50,420 bases of DNA from Chromera velia (lineage: Eukaryota; Sar; Chromeraceae): contig JAHBMJ010000272.1 in assembly GCA_018398765.1 (NCBI GenBank), positions 1,313 to 51,732 on the forward strand, written 5' to 3'. The position numbers and the translations under genes are program-made. Of this stretch, positions 29,193 to 41,200 are shown one piece after another. Numbering within the stretch: position 1 is the first letter of the stretch; each line of letters opens with the position of its first letter. The notes beneath the pieces are model-generated. The model made no database searches. It was given only the letters and a program-made list of their open reading frames with translations, and was not told the origin of the DNA.

Positions 29193-29988
29193 ACTGCACC
29201 CTATGGGTCAGAAAGTGCCTCTCTGCATGATCCCTCTCGGGGTGGGACTTTTTCTCTTCGTGCAAATGCTTCATGTTTTCTTTTGAGATTTTCTCTCCTT
29301 TTATCTGCTATTCAGTTTGATCGATACTTGCTCCCTTCGCCTCGCTTTGCTGCGTCTGCGTCGGGGCGGACCCCTGTAATTGTCCCCACTGCTCTCGTTT
29401 CCCTTTGCACACTGTGTGAGTGAATTCTTCGCCATGTGAAAGCTTCCTGCCTGTAAGGCAATTTCTGAAGACAGCCTCTTGAATTTCTTGTCGTTGCGTT
29501 ACGAAGTGGCTGATTGAATTCGTTGATAGAATAAAAAAGGCATTTTGAATTTCAATGCCTCCATTGAATTCTGTTTTTATGAAGAGAATTCTCTCTCTTG
29601 TCCTCCTTTTTTCTCCCACTGGTTTCTGTATGTCTGGTCTGTACTCATTTTCTTCTTCTTCTGTCCGGTCAATGGATGAAAGGAAGGAAGGTGCTCTGAT
29701 CAACTTTCTTTGCCTGCCCTGTTCCACTTCCTCATCCCGGATCGCTTCTTTCACACATTTTCCGCCTTTTTCTTTCTGTTCTGATGTTTGCTTCACGAGC
29801 TCTCCAAATCTTTGGAAGTTTCTGAGGCGCCTTCAGCAGACGTCTGGCTTCGTTTGTCGATTCATACATTCATTGATTCATTCATTCACGGATTCACTTA
29901 CTCACTCATCTTCCATATACCCATCCATCCATCCATCCATCCATCCATGCATCCACGCGTTTACATGTTTACTGTCTCTGTCCGTCCA

Positions 29989-30803
29989 TTAGACGTCGAG
30001 TCCTTCCGTCTCCGTCTTCTGCCTCCGCACAACCCCCTGCGGCTCCCCTTCCACACTTTGCCCTCGATGGACATTTACCAGAAGAGGAGAGGGGTCGTTG
30101 TCCACCTTGGCCTGCTCCAGACTCCTCCTTCTCTCTCGAGAGTTCTGACTCCCCCCTGTACCCGACCCGTAACCGTAGTACTCCAATCGGAAGTCGAAGT
30201 GGTGGTTCGGTTGGCCCACCGCAAGGGCCAGGGCGTTGGCAATGTACACCCCCTCTCCGCACAACGCACCTGCAGGCAAAGGATCGAGGTGCTTTGAACG
30301 GTTTTTCAAAAAACATTGGGAAAACTCTACGGCCGTTCTTAGCGCAACGCAAAACACCAAAAACAAAATTCTCATGCTTTGTCCGCTCGGATGCCACGCA
30401 TGCCCAGCCCCGGCCTCTTCTGCATGCACTCGATGCACCTGTGGCGGGACTTTCAGATCATTGACAAAAAGTCTCTTTGAAACGCATTGAGATTTCTACT
30501 CGGCATTCTCCAGTCTTTCTATCCCCTCCTGTCTCCACCCGCTTAGCGAACACACCTGTAGCAGGACTTCCGCAGAAGGCCACAAGAGTCTTGTACAGCG
30601 CCTCATGGCTGTTGTTGCTTGCAGGTTGCGTGTCGTGTATGAGTTGGTCTTTCATGGCGTCCTTCATCAATTTGATCAGGTTGGGCCGACCGAAGAAGAC
30701 CCGTTGCTCAAGCGGAGTGCCCTCGATCTGCAAGCAGGGCATGTGAAACAAACGGGCGTTCACACGACCAGACGCAGACTTGCACGTGCGCACAGACACA
30801 CAG

Positions 30804-30851
<48 letters not shown>

Positions 30852-33800
30852 GCCACCGTCGGTGTGTGTGGGGGAGGTTCCGCTGCTTTTGTTCTTGTCT
30901 GCCCTCTTGAGATGGAATTGATCGACTTGACCCTGTCTGTCACGGTCCATGATCATCACTTCAAACGCACAGCCGGACGCAAACAAAGTGTCGAACGCAG
31001 AGAGAGAAAGAGAAATCGGGAGAGGGAGAGGGGTCAGAAGAGACTCTCCCTAGCTCCGTCCCACCTTTCCTGTGAGGCTTCTCAATTTCGAGTTGTCTTT
31101 GTCTGTGCAGTAGATTTCCATCTTGACGAAGCTGCAGGGAGGGAGGGAAGGAGACAGGCAAGCAGGTGGGAATCGAAGATCGTTCGTGCCATGCAGGATG
31201 AGTGCACCAATGGAGGACAGGGAAGCAGGAGACTGTTGTTGGATGGTTAGGTGAAAGTTGGATCGAGCTCTGTTTGAGGGCAGCAAGCAGGAATTGCTGT
31301 TCAATGAGCCACGGAAACAACCGACAAAGAGAAAGCGAGACGTGCAGACATCTGGACAAAACTTCTGCTTTCAGTTTTTCTTTTGTTCAAAAGAGAGCCT
31401 TCTAGGCAAGAAAGCAGAACAACAGACCTATCAAAAAGGCCCTCCCCGAAGACCTCGAGGAGGTCTGTGCAGACAGTTTTCATCTCAGGCAGGGCCCCGA
31501 TGACCAGATCTGCAGACCTGCACACCCACACGAGCTTGAAGGACAAGTTCCCCACGAAGTTTTTTGCGTGGCTCCCGTCCTGCAGGGAGACAAAAGGGGG
31601 GGCTATTCGGTTATGCGTCTTCTTTCATGTAAGCTAGAGAAAACAAGGAAGAGCTGAAATGCTGTGAAGACATGCAGACGGGTGGAAACCGGCCACATGA
31701 GTCTGCAAGACTGGTGTCTCGTCAATCTTTGTATGGGTGCAGGACAGCGACGGTTGTGCTCTCTTCAACAGGAGAATTCAAAGTCCGCCCGCTCGCTGTT
31801 TTGCAGCACTGACCGAGCTCCCTAGCTCCCGACTATGAAAGAATTTACATCCCTGCCTGACCGCCCTGAAATGGGTGCATGTACACAAACGACCTTCGAA
31901 TGTGTGCATGTGCATTCGATTATTCAAACTACTAATGCAAGCGTCATGCATCTTCTCTGCAAATTTCTTTCTGTATCCCCATGCTGCCGTTTCCTTCCGA
32001 CTGACCTCCTTGATTCCCCTCGTGTGTGTGAAGACCGTTGAGGACATCCACAAGCGAATCAGACGGTAGAGGTGGAGGGACACCCGAGCAGTCAGTTGGG
32101 CCTCAGAGGGGTTGTCGAAGTCGTTGTCCAACCACCAGATTACCTGAAGTAGACAATTAAACAATGTCAACTGATGTATGTGTTTTTTTAAAAAGAATTC
32201 TGTATGAAAATGAATCCATACAATTGTCGAAGTCGCTGTCCAACCACCAGATTACCTGAAGGCGACAACACACGTCGTGGCAACCATTCTGTTCCATATG
32301 CTGAGGTTGTGCTAATATCAATCCTCAACACAAACGAAAAACACCATTTCTTGTCAACGGATCCCCTGAGTAGTGCTTCAGAGCTCACACATATACCACA
32401 GCACCGTATGAACGCAAAGGCATTTATTCAACAGACGGAGTGTCTCGGACTTCTCACGCAGCAGCTGAACCTGACTCTATTATTTTCTTGGCGCCCAGCA
32501 GAAGAAAATTTGCCGACACACAGACCGACCTGTCCGATGACCATCGCGCAGATGACGAGAATGTCCAGCATGTCGAGAAATCCGAAGGGGAAACGACGGG
32601 GAGAAACCCATCTGCAGAGAGAAAGAGAATTAAACAGAGAGACAGACGAATGCGCACTCATTTTCAACCTTCACAAGCACGCACACGTGCGGCAAGGAGA
32701 GCCAGAGAGAAAGGAGGCAACCACAGACAAAACAGTGACAGAGAGAGGAAAAGACACAGGAAGAAGGGTCAATATGATCCAAAATACAACACAAGAGCAC
32801 AAAAAAAGAGAGACGCAGAGAAAGAGCGACCTACACTGACACGAGTGCACGTTCACAGGATCCATTTGCCCCAGAAAGAACAAATAAGAGCACTGCAAGC
32901 GCACAAAATCGCCTCCCCTCCCCCTCCCCCCTGACCTGTACACGCACAGACCAACGAAGCACGTCACGAGTACCAGCGTGGAGTACTGAAGTACTTCCAC
33001 CTGTTCAGGCAGTACTGCAGTCTTCAGATTGCCCCATGAGATAGTCAGTCCTGCCACCAGAATCTCCATCAGCATCACGAACAGACCGAAAGCGGCAATC
33101 ACCGTGTGTCCCACAAACCGTTGGACTCTCAGTTTGGTCTTTTTGGCGTACGCGGCTTCCAGGCCCTTTCTCTTCAAAATCTTCAGCCTCCACCGGTTGG
33201 CAATCATCTGAGAGACAAAAGACAAGAGGGAGAGAGAGAGAGAGAGAGAAAGCGAGACAGAAACAGAGAGAAATAAAAAAAGAAAGAGAAAGAAAGAAAG
33301 AGAGGGAGGGAGAGAGAGAGAAAGAGAGAGAGAGAGATGTGGAATCGAAGCTTACAGTCAACTTAGAGAGGAAACGTTTAAATCGGATGTTCCTCCCCTT
33401 GCAAAAATTCAGTGAAGAGAAACAGGAGCTGAGGTCTGTTCAGGAAGGAAATGGGGCATGCAGTCACATTTCGCATAAGCGACTGACCGAAGCAGCGAGT
33501 GAGCGTTTGTCAAGGCTTCTGTACTGTCTGAGGTTCTTTGCAGCCGCAAGTCTTGCTGAGGAAGCCAGAGCCTCTCTCAGAGCCTCCTTGTTCAACAGAC
33601 GGAGACGCTCGTATCTGCATGCAGAGAACATGTACACACGCGCAGGCCGGAGAGAGTGGTGACTCCTCATCACTCGCTCGAGACTTCGAAGGACTGCAGA
33701 GTTACCTAGAGCATGCATGCGCCCATGTCGTCCCACCCCCATCTTGCCTGCCTGAACCGAACGTGGAACCAAAACGATCGAAGGGATACAGAACAGACAG

Positions 33801-35402
33801 GCCCAAACGGTTCGACAGACAAAGGCAGGGGAAAGGAGAAGAAGAAGCAAAGACAGCCTCAGACATGTGAGGCACGCTTGACCCTCACACCCCTTACGCA
33901 CCGCGTCTTCATCAAAGAGAGCATCGGGACGATCCCCGTGCCTGTGCCCACTGCAATCACACTATCGTAGTGCGAGGAGTCCTGAACAGCCGAACCGAAA
34001 CCTCCCTGCGTACGCATGGGTGTGCAGATGAGTGTGCTTGTGTTTGGGTGCGTGACTGTGTATGTCTGTGCGTGCCCTTTCATCGAACCGAGAGGGGATT
34101 TCGCCTTGTCGATTTCCCTTCTCTCAAATTGCGCGCAGAAGCACTTCAGAGACTCTCTTTCTGGACTTTCCAAGTGTGCTGTTCAACTCAAGGGGTTTGA
34201 GTGTCTCGCTGCCTCGTTTACCTGCAGACAAAAGCTCAGTTGTCTACTCTCTCATTTCATTCAGCTGAGCCTACCTGCACATTGAATGTCAGAGCTCTCA
34301 AGTTCTTCTCTGCTGCGAGGCTCTTGACCCTTTGCGACAACTTCCCACTCCACGAGTTGGGTCCGAATGTTTGTATGAGAAAGAGCAGTGTCCCGCTTGT
34401 GGGGTCACTCCCTATCGAGTAGGGGTGCCAGGTCTGGTCTATCTCAGGGCACTGCAGGAAGGCGTACTGGCCGGGTTGGAAGAGGAAGTTCCAGGGCTTC
34501 TCGAGGTTTAAGAGAACCTGCANNNNGGGGGGGGGGGGGAGAGAATGGATTTCAATTCAGGGAGATGCAAGAAGGAGCACATCCAGTAAAGGGCAGGATA
34601 TTGCCCACCTGACTGACTGCCTGTGTCCAAATACAATGCACCCTGACTGTCTGACTGACTGACTGACTGACTGACCGCCTGCGTGTCATCGGAGACATCG
34701 ACACTTTGTGCCTTCACCCCCGTGAAAGTACTCAGCCCCGCCCAGAGTCGGTCAGTTGCGTAGAAGAGGAGTGGCCCGGAGAACCACCTGAAGTGCTCAT
34801 AGAGATACGCAAAAGAGTTAAGGTGTAAATGAAATGTAGCGATACACAGAAGAGAACTGAGCAAAAGAGTTGAGACTTTCACCACCTGGCTGGATCCATG
34901 GACTGTCAGTGCAAAGACAACAATAACAGCTCATTCTCTCTCAAGATGAAGTTTTTTTTTTGGGATCGGTTCTCGCTCATGAGCCTCCATCTGCCTCCCC
35001 TGCTCATGTACCCTCCCTCCAATGTTCCTTCTGACCTAAAGTTCTGCGATCTGTTCAGTCCCTTGTCTCTGAACTCCACGTCCAGTGTGTGCAGCAGGGC
35101 CAGGGTGTACATGGCAAACACAAGGTGGTGCACGTAGTAGAAGACCTCGTACTTGAGTCTGCTTCTAAAGTAGGAAGTGAACATGACGATCAGAGTTGAC
35201 GCCAGGATTCCGTATCCTGTGCCCATTATCTCGGACTCGAATTTCTTGCAGAATTGGTCAGTGGGCTCAACGCCGTCTTTCCAGTCCTGGCAGAGAACTC
35301 CGAAGAAGGCGAAGAAGACGATCACGGAGAGAATCATGATCGCACAGAAGACGTATCCGAGGTGGATGTGGAACTCCACCATGTGCTCAAACGGAATAAT
35401 CT

Positions 35403-35441
<39 letters not shown>

Positions 35442-37404
35442 TGCAGACACACACACACACACATGCACACCACATGCACAGACACTCAGAGGACATTCAA
35501 GAAGAAAATAAGTCATCACATAGAGGCGAGTCTGTGTTTGCGTGTTCAAAGGGGCAAATGTCGACACACGCAAACACACATAGACACACACACGCGCGCG
35601 CGCAAGCGCCCGTAGAAGAACATTTGTGGACAAAAATGCATGAATGTACACAATGCACGAAGTGTCGTTCACGAATCCGCTGGAGTTTTCTCTTCTCTCG
35701 CGTGTCTGCCGACAGCGCATTCTTTGACGTCAAAAACCCTGCTGTGAACCAGCAGCCCAGCTGACTTTATTCAGTTTTGTCATGGAGAGTCTGGTCAAAG
35801 TGAACCTGCTCATGGTGATTGGGATCAGAACGATTTGGAAGAGGATCGCATGCATGGCCCCGAACTCCAACGCGGGCACCACTCGCTTAGCCCACGCTCT
35901 GTTGGCCTTCAGAGGCACTGCGGCCGACTGGGCGTTGAACTTCTCGAGAAAGAAATGGGCCCAGATGACCATCGTGCAGATCGTGTGGATGCCCCCGAAG
36001 AAGATCATCTTGTACTTGCTCATAAACCTGTACACACATAGGAAGATTTTTTTGTGAATCCTCGCACAGTTGCATCCATGAAAAGAGATGAAAAGCTGAC
36101 AGTAAGCATTCTCCTTTTCTTTTCTTCGAAGCGTGAATGTGTGATTTGGACTGAAAGAGGTCGATGCTTCTTCGAAAAGAAGAGAAGACAGCGCCTGCCC
36201 GCAGCTCACCGGGGGAGGAGAAAATTCCTCCTTTCCTTTCAAATCGCTTCCTGGATCAATGCATGTGCGAGAAATAGAAAAGAGGAATGGCAAAAAGATG
36301 CAGAAAGAAGAGAGATAAAGAAAGAGACAGAAGCAGATGGGTACAGAAACACGCAAACAATTTGCTGCATGCTTTCCCTGATTTTTTTCCACCGACCTTG
36401 GAGCGAGTTTCTGTACAGAGTTCAGTGTGTTGTTCTGTTCTGCGAGGACCTTTACGAGCTTTCTCTTCTTCATTTTCTGTTGCACGACCGCGTTACACGT
36501 CTGTCTCCACACGTCGTTGGAGGCAATCTTGTCGAACTCCTCTGCCGACATACCCTTGCCCGTCTCCGATTTCTGGAGCGTCTGTTCGAAGATCGAGATG
36601 GACATCGAGGCCCTGTCAGGAGGCATGGAGACGGGCTCAAAGCTGCCGTGTCCGATGGTTTTCTTCTTGGGATCAGTCAGGGAGGGCAGGGGGGCTGTGT
36701 GGGTGTGTGAAGGGATTGGGTCTTCAGGGGAGGGGGGCACTGGGGGGGCAGTCTGCAGGCAGACGGAGTGAATTTGTGAGGGCTTAGATGGGAGGACATG
36801 CAGTCTGTGATGAAGGACATCAGCAGGAAAAGCAAGCCGCAGGGACCTTGGTGTTCAGATACACAGTAGCTAAGCTTCATTCATTCATTTCATTTCATTC
36901 CCTCGTTCGTTCGTTTTGCTTTCTCTTTCGTTTATTCATATATATATATGACCGATTTCAAATGACATCGGCTGAAAAATGAGCAGCTCTGGCCCCTCTT
37001 CGGTTTTTCTGGTGCCTTCTTTTCAGATTCTTGTTTCTTTCTCAATCATGCGATCAACCAAAAATATGTCTCTGTTTCTTCTTGAAGGCCTCTCTCGAAA
37101 TGCCTCCCATCTTTGCGCCAGTCTGTTACATGCAGAAAGAGCGGATAAGCAACAACACGAGTGGGCGCCAAGAGACACGCACCTAGACGGCACTTATAGC
37201 CATTGTACGTGCATACATGCGCATATATGTGCATATACATGCATACATTTTCACATTCATATATTAATATACCTGCAGTGGGTGTCCGTCCCCATGCAGG
37301 CCCTGTCTGGCGTCTGGAGAGAGATCACTAAGCGCCTCCTCCAGAACGTTGTCCAACATCCTCTCGCTTTGCCCCTGCATGGGGACTGACTGCGCAGGCT
37401 CCAT
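29989..37404 (-). CDS. NADPH oxidase / ferric reductase-type oxidoreductase with transmembrane insertion in the NADPH domain
   Basis: Fifteen exons (- strand): 37404-37273, 36752-36397, 36027-35766, 35400-35036, 34787-34676, 34517-34275, 34005-33902, 33614-33488, 33207-32936, 32611-32530, 32143-32036, 31579-31428, 31131-31065, 30727-30556, 30269-29989. All phases match, giving 944 residues. Residues 1-160 are hydrophilic, with no EF hand seen. The ferric-reductase membrane domain spans about 165-400, with His261 in TM3 and His341/His354 (13 apart) in TM5. The FAD motif is PGQYAFLQCP and HPYSI (440-444). NADPH pyrophosphate motif: GTGTGIVP (510-517). An insertion of about 200 residues (about 525-730) then adds about three membrane helices. 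The NADPH domain resumes with LVWVCRSADL, VFFGRPNLIK, VAFCGSP and a C-terminal FDFRLEYYG. By family it moves electrons from NADPH through FAD and haem across a membrane, to oxygen or ferric iron. Confidence 0.9.
30800..30848. repeat. (CA)n-(GA)n microsatellite in oxidase intron 13
   Basis: Dinucleotide repeats. In the gene's sense they read TC and TG. Confidence 0.95.
32224..32261 (-). repeat. Partial duplicate of the oxidase exon-11 acceptor and exon start
   Basis: 38 bases match 32112-32149 with one change. The copy includes an intact cttcag acceptor and the first 32 coding bases of exon 11, lying 112 bases upstream in the intron. Confidence 0.9.
33225..33336. repeat. (GA)n-rich tract in oxidase intron 8
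   Basis: Polypyrimidine in the gene's sense. It runs up to the acceptor of exon 9 at 33208. Confidence 0.95.
34523..34526. other. Assembly gap (N) in oxidase intron 5
   Basis: Four N followed by a G-run. It lies five bases outside the proposed start of exon 6, so that acceptor region is partly missing. Confidence 0.98.
35403..35463. repeat. (CA)n tract next to the oxidase exon-4 acceptor
   Basis: Sense strand reads (TG)n then tacag, the acceptor of exon 4. Confidence 0.95.
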
Positions 37405-38264
37405 CGGAACTCTGTCTGTTCTCCGTGGTCTGTTTCGTTTGTTCACTTAATTGAGCTTTGGTTTGGATTCGAGGAAGAGAAGGAAAGGCGCTTGCTCCTC
37501 CTCTTCTCTAGGCCAACGTGAAGCGTAAGGGAATCCGGTGAAGTCAGGAATGACCAACGTAATGCAGACATGCAGGGGACCATGCGCCCCTTTTTCAATT
37601 GCAATCCCGCGCCCAAAAAGTTGACCAACGCGCAGACAGGATCAGACAGGCGCGTCATGCAGGGGACCCCTAGCTTTGTCAAAAAGTGCATGGTCCGACC
37701 TGCAGACAGGGGCGTGGGGACCAAAATCATACCAAAATTTTGCATGTAGACGGCTTCTATATGCATATATATACCCATGCAATGATTTCCCTCGTACCTT
37801 GGTCTGGCAGACAGACCATCAGATTTTCTTTGCCACATTGAACTTCCTCTTCTGTGTTTGTCACCTGCCATTATTGACTGAGAGGAACCGGTCCCCTGCT
37901 GCTTCACAACACGCACCCTGGCAGGAAGTGTTCGAACACACGCACCAAAAAATCAATCAAGGAAGTCCTTCGTCCCCCCATCTGGGGAGAGGATACGCAC
38001 TTGCCGTACTGGTTTTTTCGTGGCTCTGGCTTCGGCATTCCTCATCTGCCTAGTCAAAAATATTCTTTCCTCGTTCCTTCAATCACAGAAACCGCAGAAA
38101 ACACAAGCGGACAGCGCTGCTCTGGTCCTCCCAGACTGCATGACCGTCTCCTAGCTGCATTAACTTGGTCAACCGTCGATATCAGCGTGGCACAATTCCA
38201 AAAGGCGAAATCAGCAACACCAAAGCGATCGCTAAGCCTGACCAACTCAATTCGTTTCACCCGA
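37405..38264. promoter_or_regulatory. Divergent intergenic region, oxidase / MFS transporter pair
   Basis: 860 bases between two start codons pointing apart. It contains two related catgcagggga(c/t)c segments near 37565-37675. The - strand ORF at 37443-37916 has no domain. No AT island. Confidence 0.5.
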
Positions 38265-41200
38265 ATGGAGGCTGCTGTGCGGTCTGGTCTCCGGTCGTTC
38301 TTCCGTTGTGGAGACGGCCACGAGGGAGCGTTCCTTCTTGTGCACCTCAACATCGTCATCTACGCAGTCAGCTTCTGGTTCGTCTCTCTGTCCTTCCTTC
38401 TGCTTTTGCACTCCGTCTCTGCGCACCTGCGTTGAAAGGAAAGGAAGTCAGAAGAGACTGCATGGCACAGAGGAGTGACGGGGCGCGGGAAAGGGGTGAA
38501 CAGAAAAAAGATCATGGGGGNNNNNNNNNNNNNNNNNNNNNNNNNNGGGGGGGGGGGGACAGGGTCTGGAAGGACAAATGGAGGGTCCATCACGGGCTTT
38601 GAGCAGAAGGGGGGTTGGTCACATCATGGAATGAAAAAAGCAGCTGGAAACTTTCGATACTCATCCCTCTGGCGTTTCACTTGAATCCTCTTTTCTACCT
38701 CCCTGCCTGCAGGCTCTGCCAACCCATTCTGCCCTTCTTGACGAAACAGCTGGGGGCAGATGAAGTCGCATACGGTGGGCCGGTCAATCTTCTCCCTTTC
38801 CCCCTTTTTCGCAAAGACGTTAGGTAGAAAAAGAGAGTGGGGGGAAGGAAGCTGGTCTGTTCGACACATGCAGAGGAAGATACTTACTTGTGCGAAGGGG
38901 AACCGACCCGAAAGAATGATGTATGATCGGAAGGGAAGGGAAGGGAGAGGTCGATCAGATCATCTGACCTCATGTGACCAGAGAGGAGAGAGAAGCCCCC
39001 CGGTGTCTCATCGCTCTATGTTCTTTCAGATGGGCATCCATTTGTCGATACACACGATGGAATGGGTTCTCATTGTGTTGCCGGATGGTTACAGAGTTGG
39101 TTCTCCTCACGCTGTACGTGTCTTTTGTGTTGCCGGATGGTTACAGAGTTGGTTCTCCTCACGCTGTACGTGTCTTTTGTGTTGCAGGATGGTTACAGAG
39201 TTGGTTCTCCCTTATCCAATTGATAGGGGGGCCCTGGATGGGAAGACTGACGGTAGGCTGGTTGTTTGTTTAGTCGATGTACGGATGTTTCTATTTATAC
39301 ATGCAGAATGTATCGGTGCATTCTCCGCAGTGCCTCCGTTGTTCTGTTGTTCTTTCTTTCTTTCTTTCTGATTTTCTCCGCCGGATATGCACAGCATAAT
39401 GCTCCTCGCTGTCGCTCTGTATTGTGCATTCAAAGGAATACGGGGGGGCAAAAAGAGAGAGAATGCACATCATAATGCTCCTCGCTGTCGCTCTGTATTG
39501 TGCATTCAAAGGAATACGGGGGGGCAAAAAGAGAGAGAGTGCACATCATAATGCTCCTCGCTGTCGCTCTGTATTGTGCATTCAAAGGAATAGGGGGGGC
39601 AAAAAGAGAGAGAATGCACATCATAATGCTCCTCGCTGTTGCTCTGTATTGTGCATTCAAAGGAATAGGGGGGCCAAAAGAGAGAGAATGCACATCATAA
39701 TGCTCCTCTGCACTTTTCCGCGTGCCTTGGAGTTTCGCTTGTGTGCAACAATAAAGGAAGGGGGGCTGCGGAGGTCCTCTTGAGGGATTCTCTGTCTGCC
39801 TCCTGGAGAGTTGGGATGAGAGCTTGAGGGGTATCTGTGATCTCCTCAAGCTTCCCGGCTCTTCTACAAGTGCTCTAGAGAGACAGAGAGAAGAGAAGAA
39901 AACGACCCGTTCTTGACTGCTTGAAAGAGAAAAGGAGGGAAAGAAGGAAAGGAGGGAAAACGAGCAGAGAATGCTCTGGTGGTTTCTCTTCTGTTCTCTC
40001 AATCTTCTGACAATGATGACACAAACAGGTTGGAGGAAACGCGTCCTCTTCATTTATCTATTTTGTCTCTTCCCCCCCTCTTCTTTGAAGGACACGCAAG
40101 GCCCCCGGTATGCCCTCGTGACGACCCAATTGGCATCTGCGCTCTCGTACGGCCTCCTGGCGGCTGCACAGAGCCAGACTGTGCTCTTCCTCTCGAAGGC
40201 GCCCGCAGTCGTGCAACACTGCATGCAGGTGGCACAGGTCGGTCTTTCTTTTTTCCTTCTCTTCAAGAATTAAGAGATTCATGCAAGTCACTCACTCAGA
40301 CCGGGTTCTTTGAGTCTCACGAACAAATACCTGACGGGATTGTCTGTTTTTGTCTGCGTGCACCTGCGGATGAGAAAGAGGAACGATGAAGACAGTCTCA
40401 TCAGAGTCTCCGGAATGCTTTTCTTTGAGATTGATTAGTGCAGAGGGGATGAGAAAAGGAGAACATAAATGGTTGAGAGGAAGTGTGGACAAAAAAAGTT
40501 GAAAGAAGTGTCAGAAGCAAGTGCAGGATCTCGTCTCTGCTTCGACGGACGAAGGCAGAAAAGCACGTTTATGTTTCCGATCATCCTCTTCGATGTACTT
40601 GTGCATGCAGACTTTCGTGTCTGCATACACAGATAGAGTCGATGTACTTGTGCATGCAGGCTTTCGTGTCTGCATACACAGATAGAGACGTATTCGATGT
40701 ACTTGTGCATGCAGGCTTTCGTGTCTGCATACACAGACAGAGACGGGCGGACAGAGGCGATAGGAAGGTTGGTGGTAACGTTTTGTTTGTCTTTCGTGAA
40801 GCCGAAAGAAACAAGAGGGAAGACGGGAGAGGTGAAAGAAGACTGGAAGAATCGAGATGAACAGAGAGGGGAGAGGGAGAGAAGAGACATGTGCAACGTG
40901 GGTAAAACAAAGTGAATCAAGACACATACTCCTCCTTCGAGTAGTCGAAGTGACTTAGGCTCTCGGCGTCCTCTGCCTTTATTTGCCCGTTTGCTTGTAC
41001 TAGGCAAAGCGAAGTGAAACTTTGAGACGAATAATGGAAAGGAGAGGCAGTGAGTTCTGTTGCCAGGTGGGCTGCTCCCTCTTCCGGTGTCCCGTGTCCC
41101 CGTCCCCTGCTTGGGCACTAAGCATGTTGCCTGCATGTCAATCAATGCGCCTCTTAAAACAATCATACTTACATCGGCTCTTTGTCTGCAGACTCTCTCT

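Larger units (their letters stand above)
26214..29988. other. Long convergent intergenic region with polypyrimidine and AT-rich islands
   Basis: 3.8 kb with no supported gene. It holds a (TTCC/TTTC)n tract at 26745-27290 and an AT-rich stretch at about 27300-27960. It also has a 14-base triplicate near 28638-28680, (CACT/GACT)n at 29110-29192 and (CATC)n near 29918-29948. ORFs at 28327-28788 (+) and 29308-29796 (-) show neither domains nor splice support. Confidence 0.6.

Noticed and set aside
29308-29796. 162-aa - strand ORF downstream of the oxidase
   Set aside because: Low-complexity charged composition with no family. It lies beyond a clear oxidase stop codon.
37443-37916. 157-aa - strand ORF upstream of the oxidase start
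   Set aside because: It ends before the oxidase ATG in another context, contains internal repeats and shows no domain. Kept as promoter region.
39212-40053. Repeat array resembling a CRISPR or a repeat protein
   Set aside because: Units of 76 bases follow each other with no unique spacers. They lie within an intron of the MFS gene, and peptides read from them are periodic artefacts.
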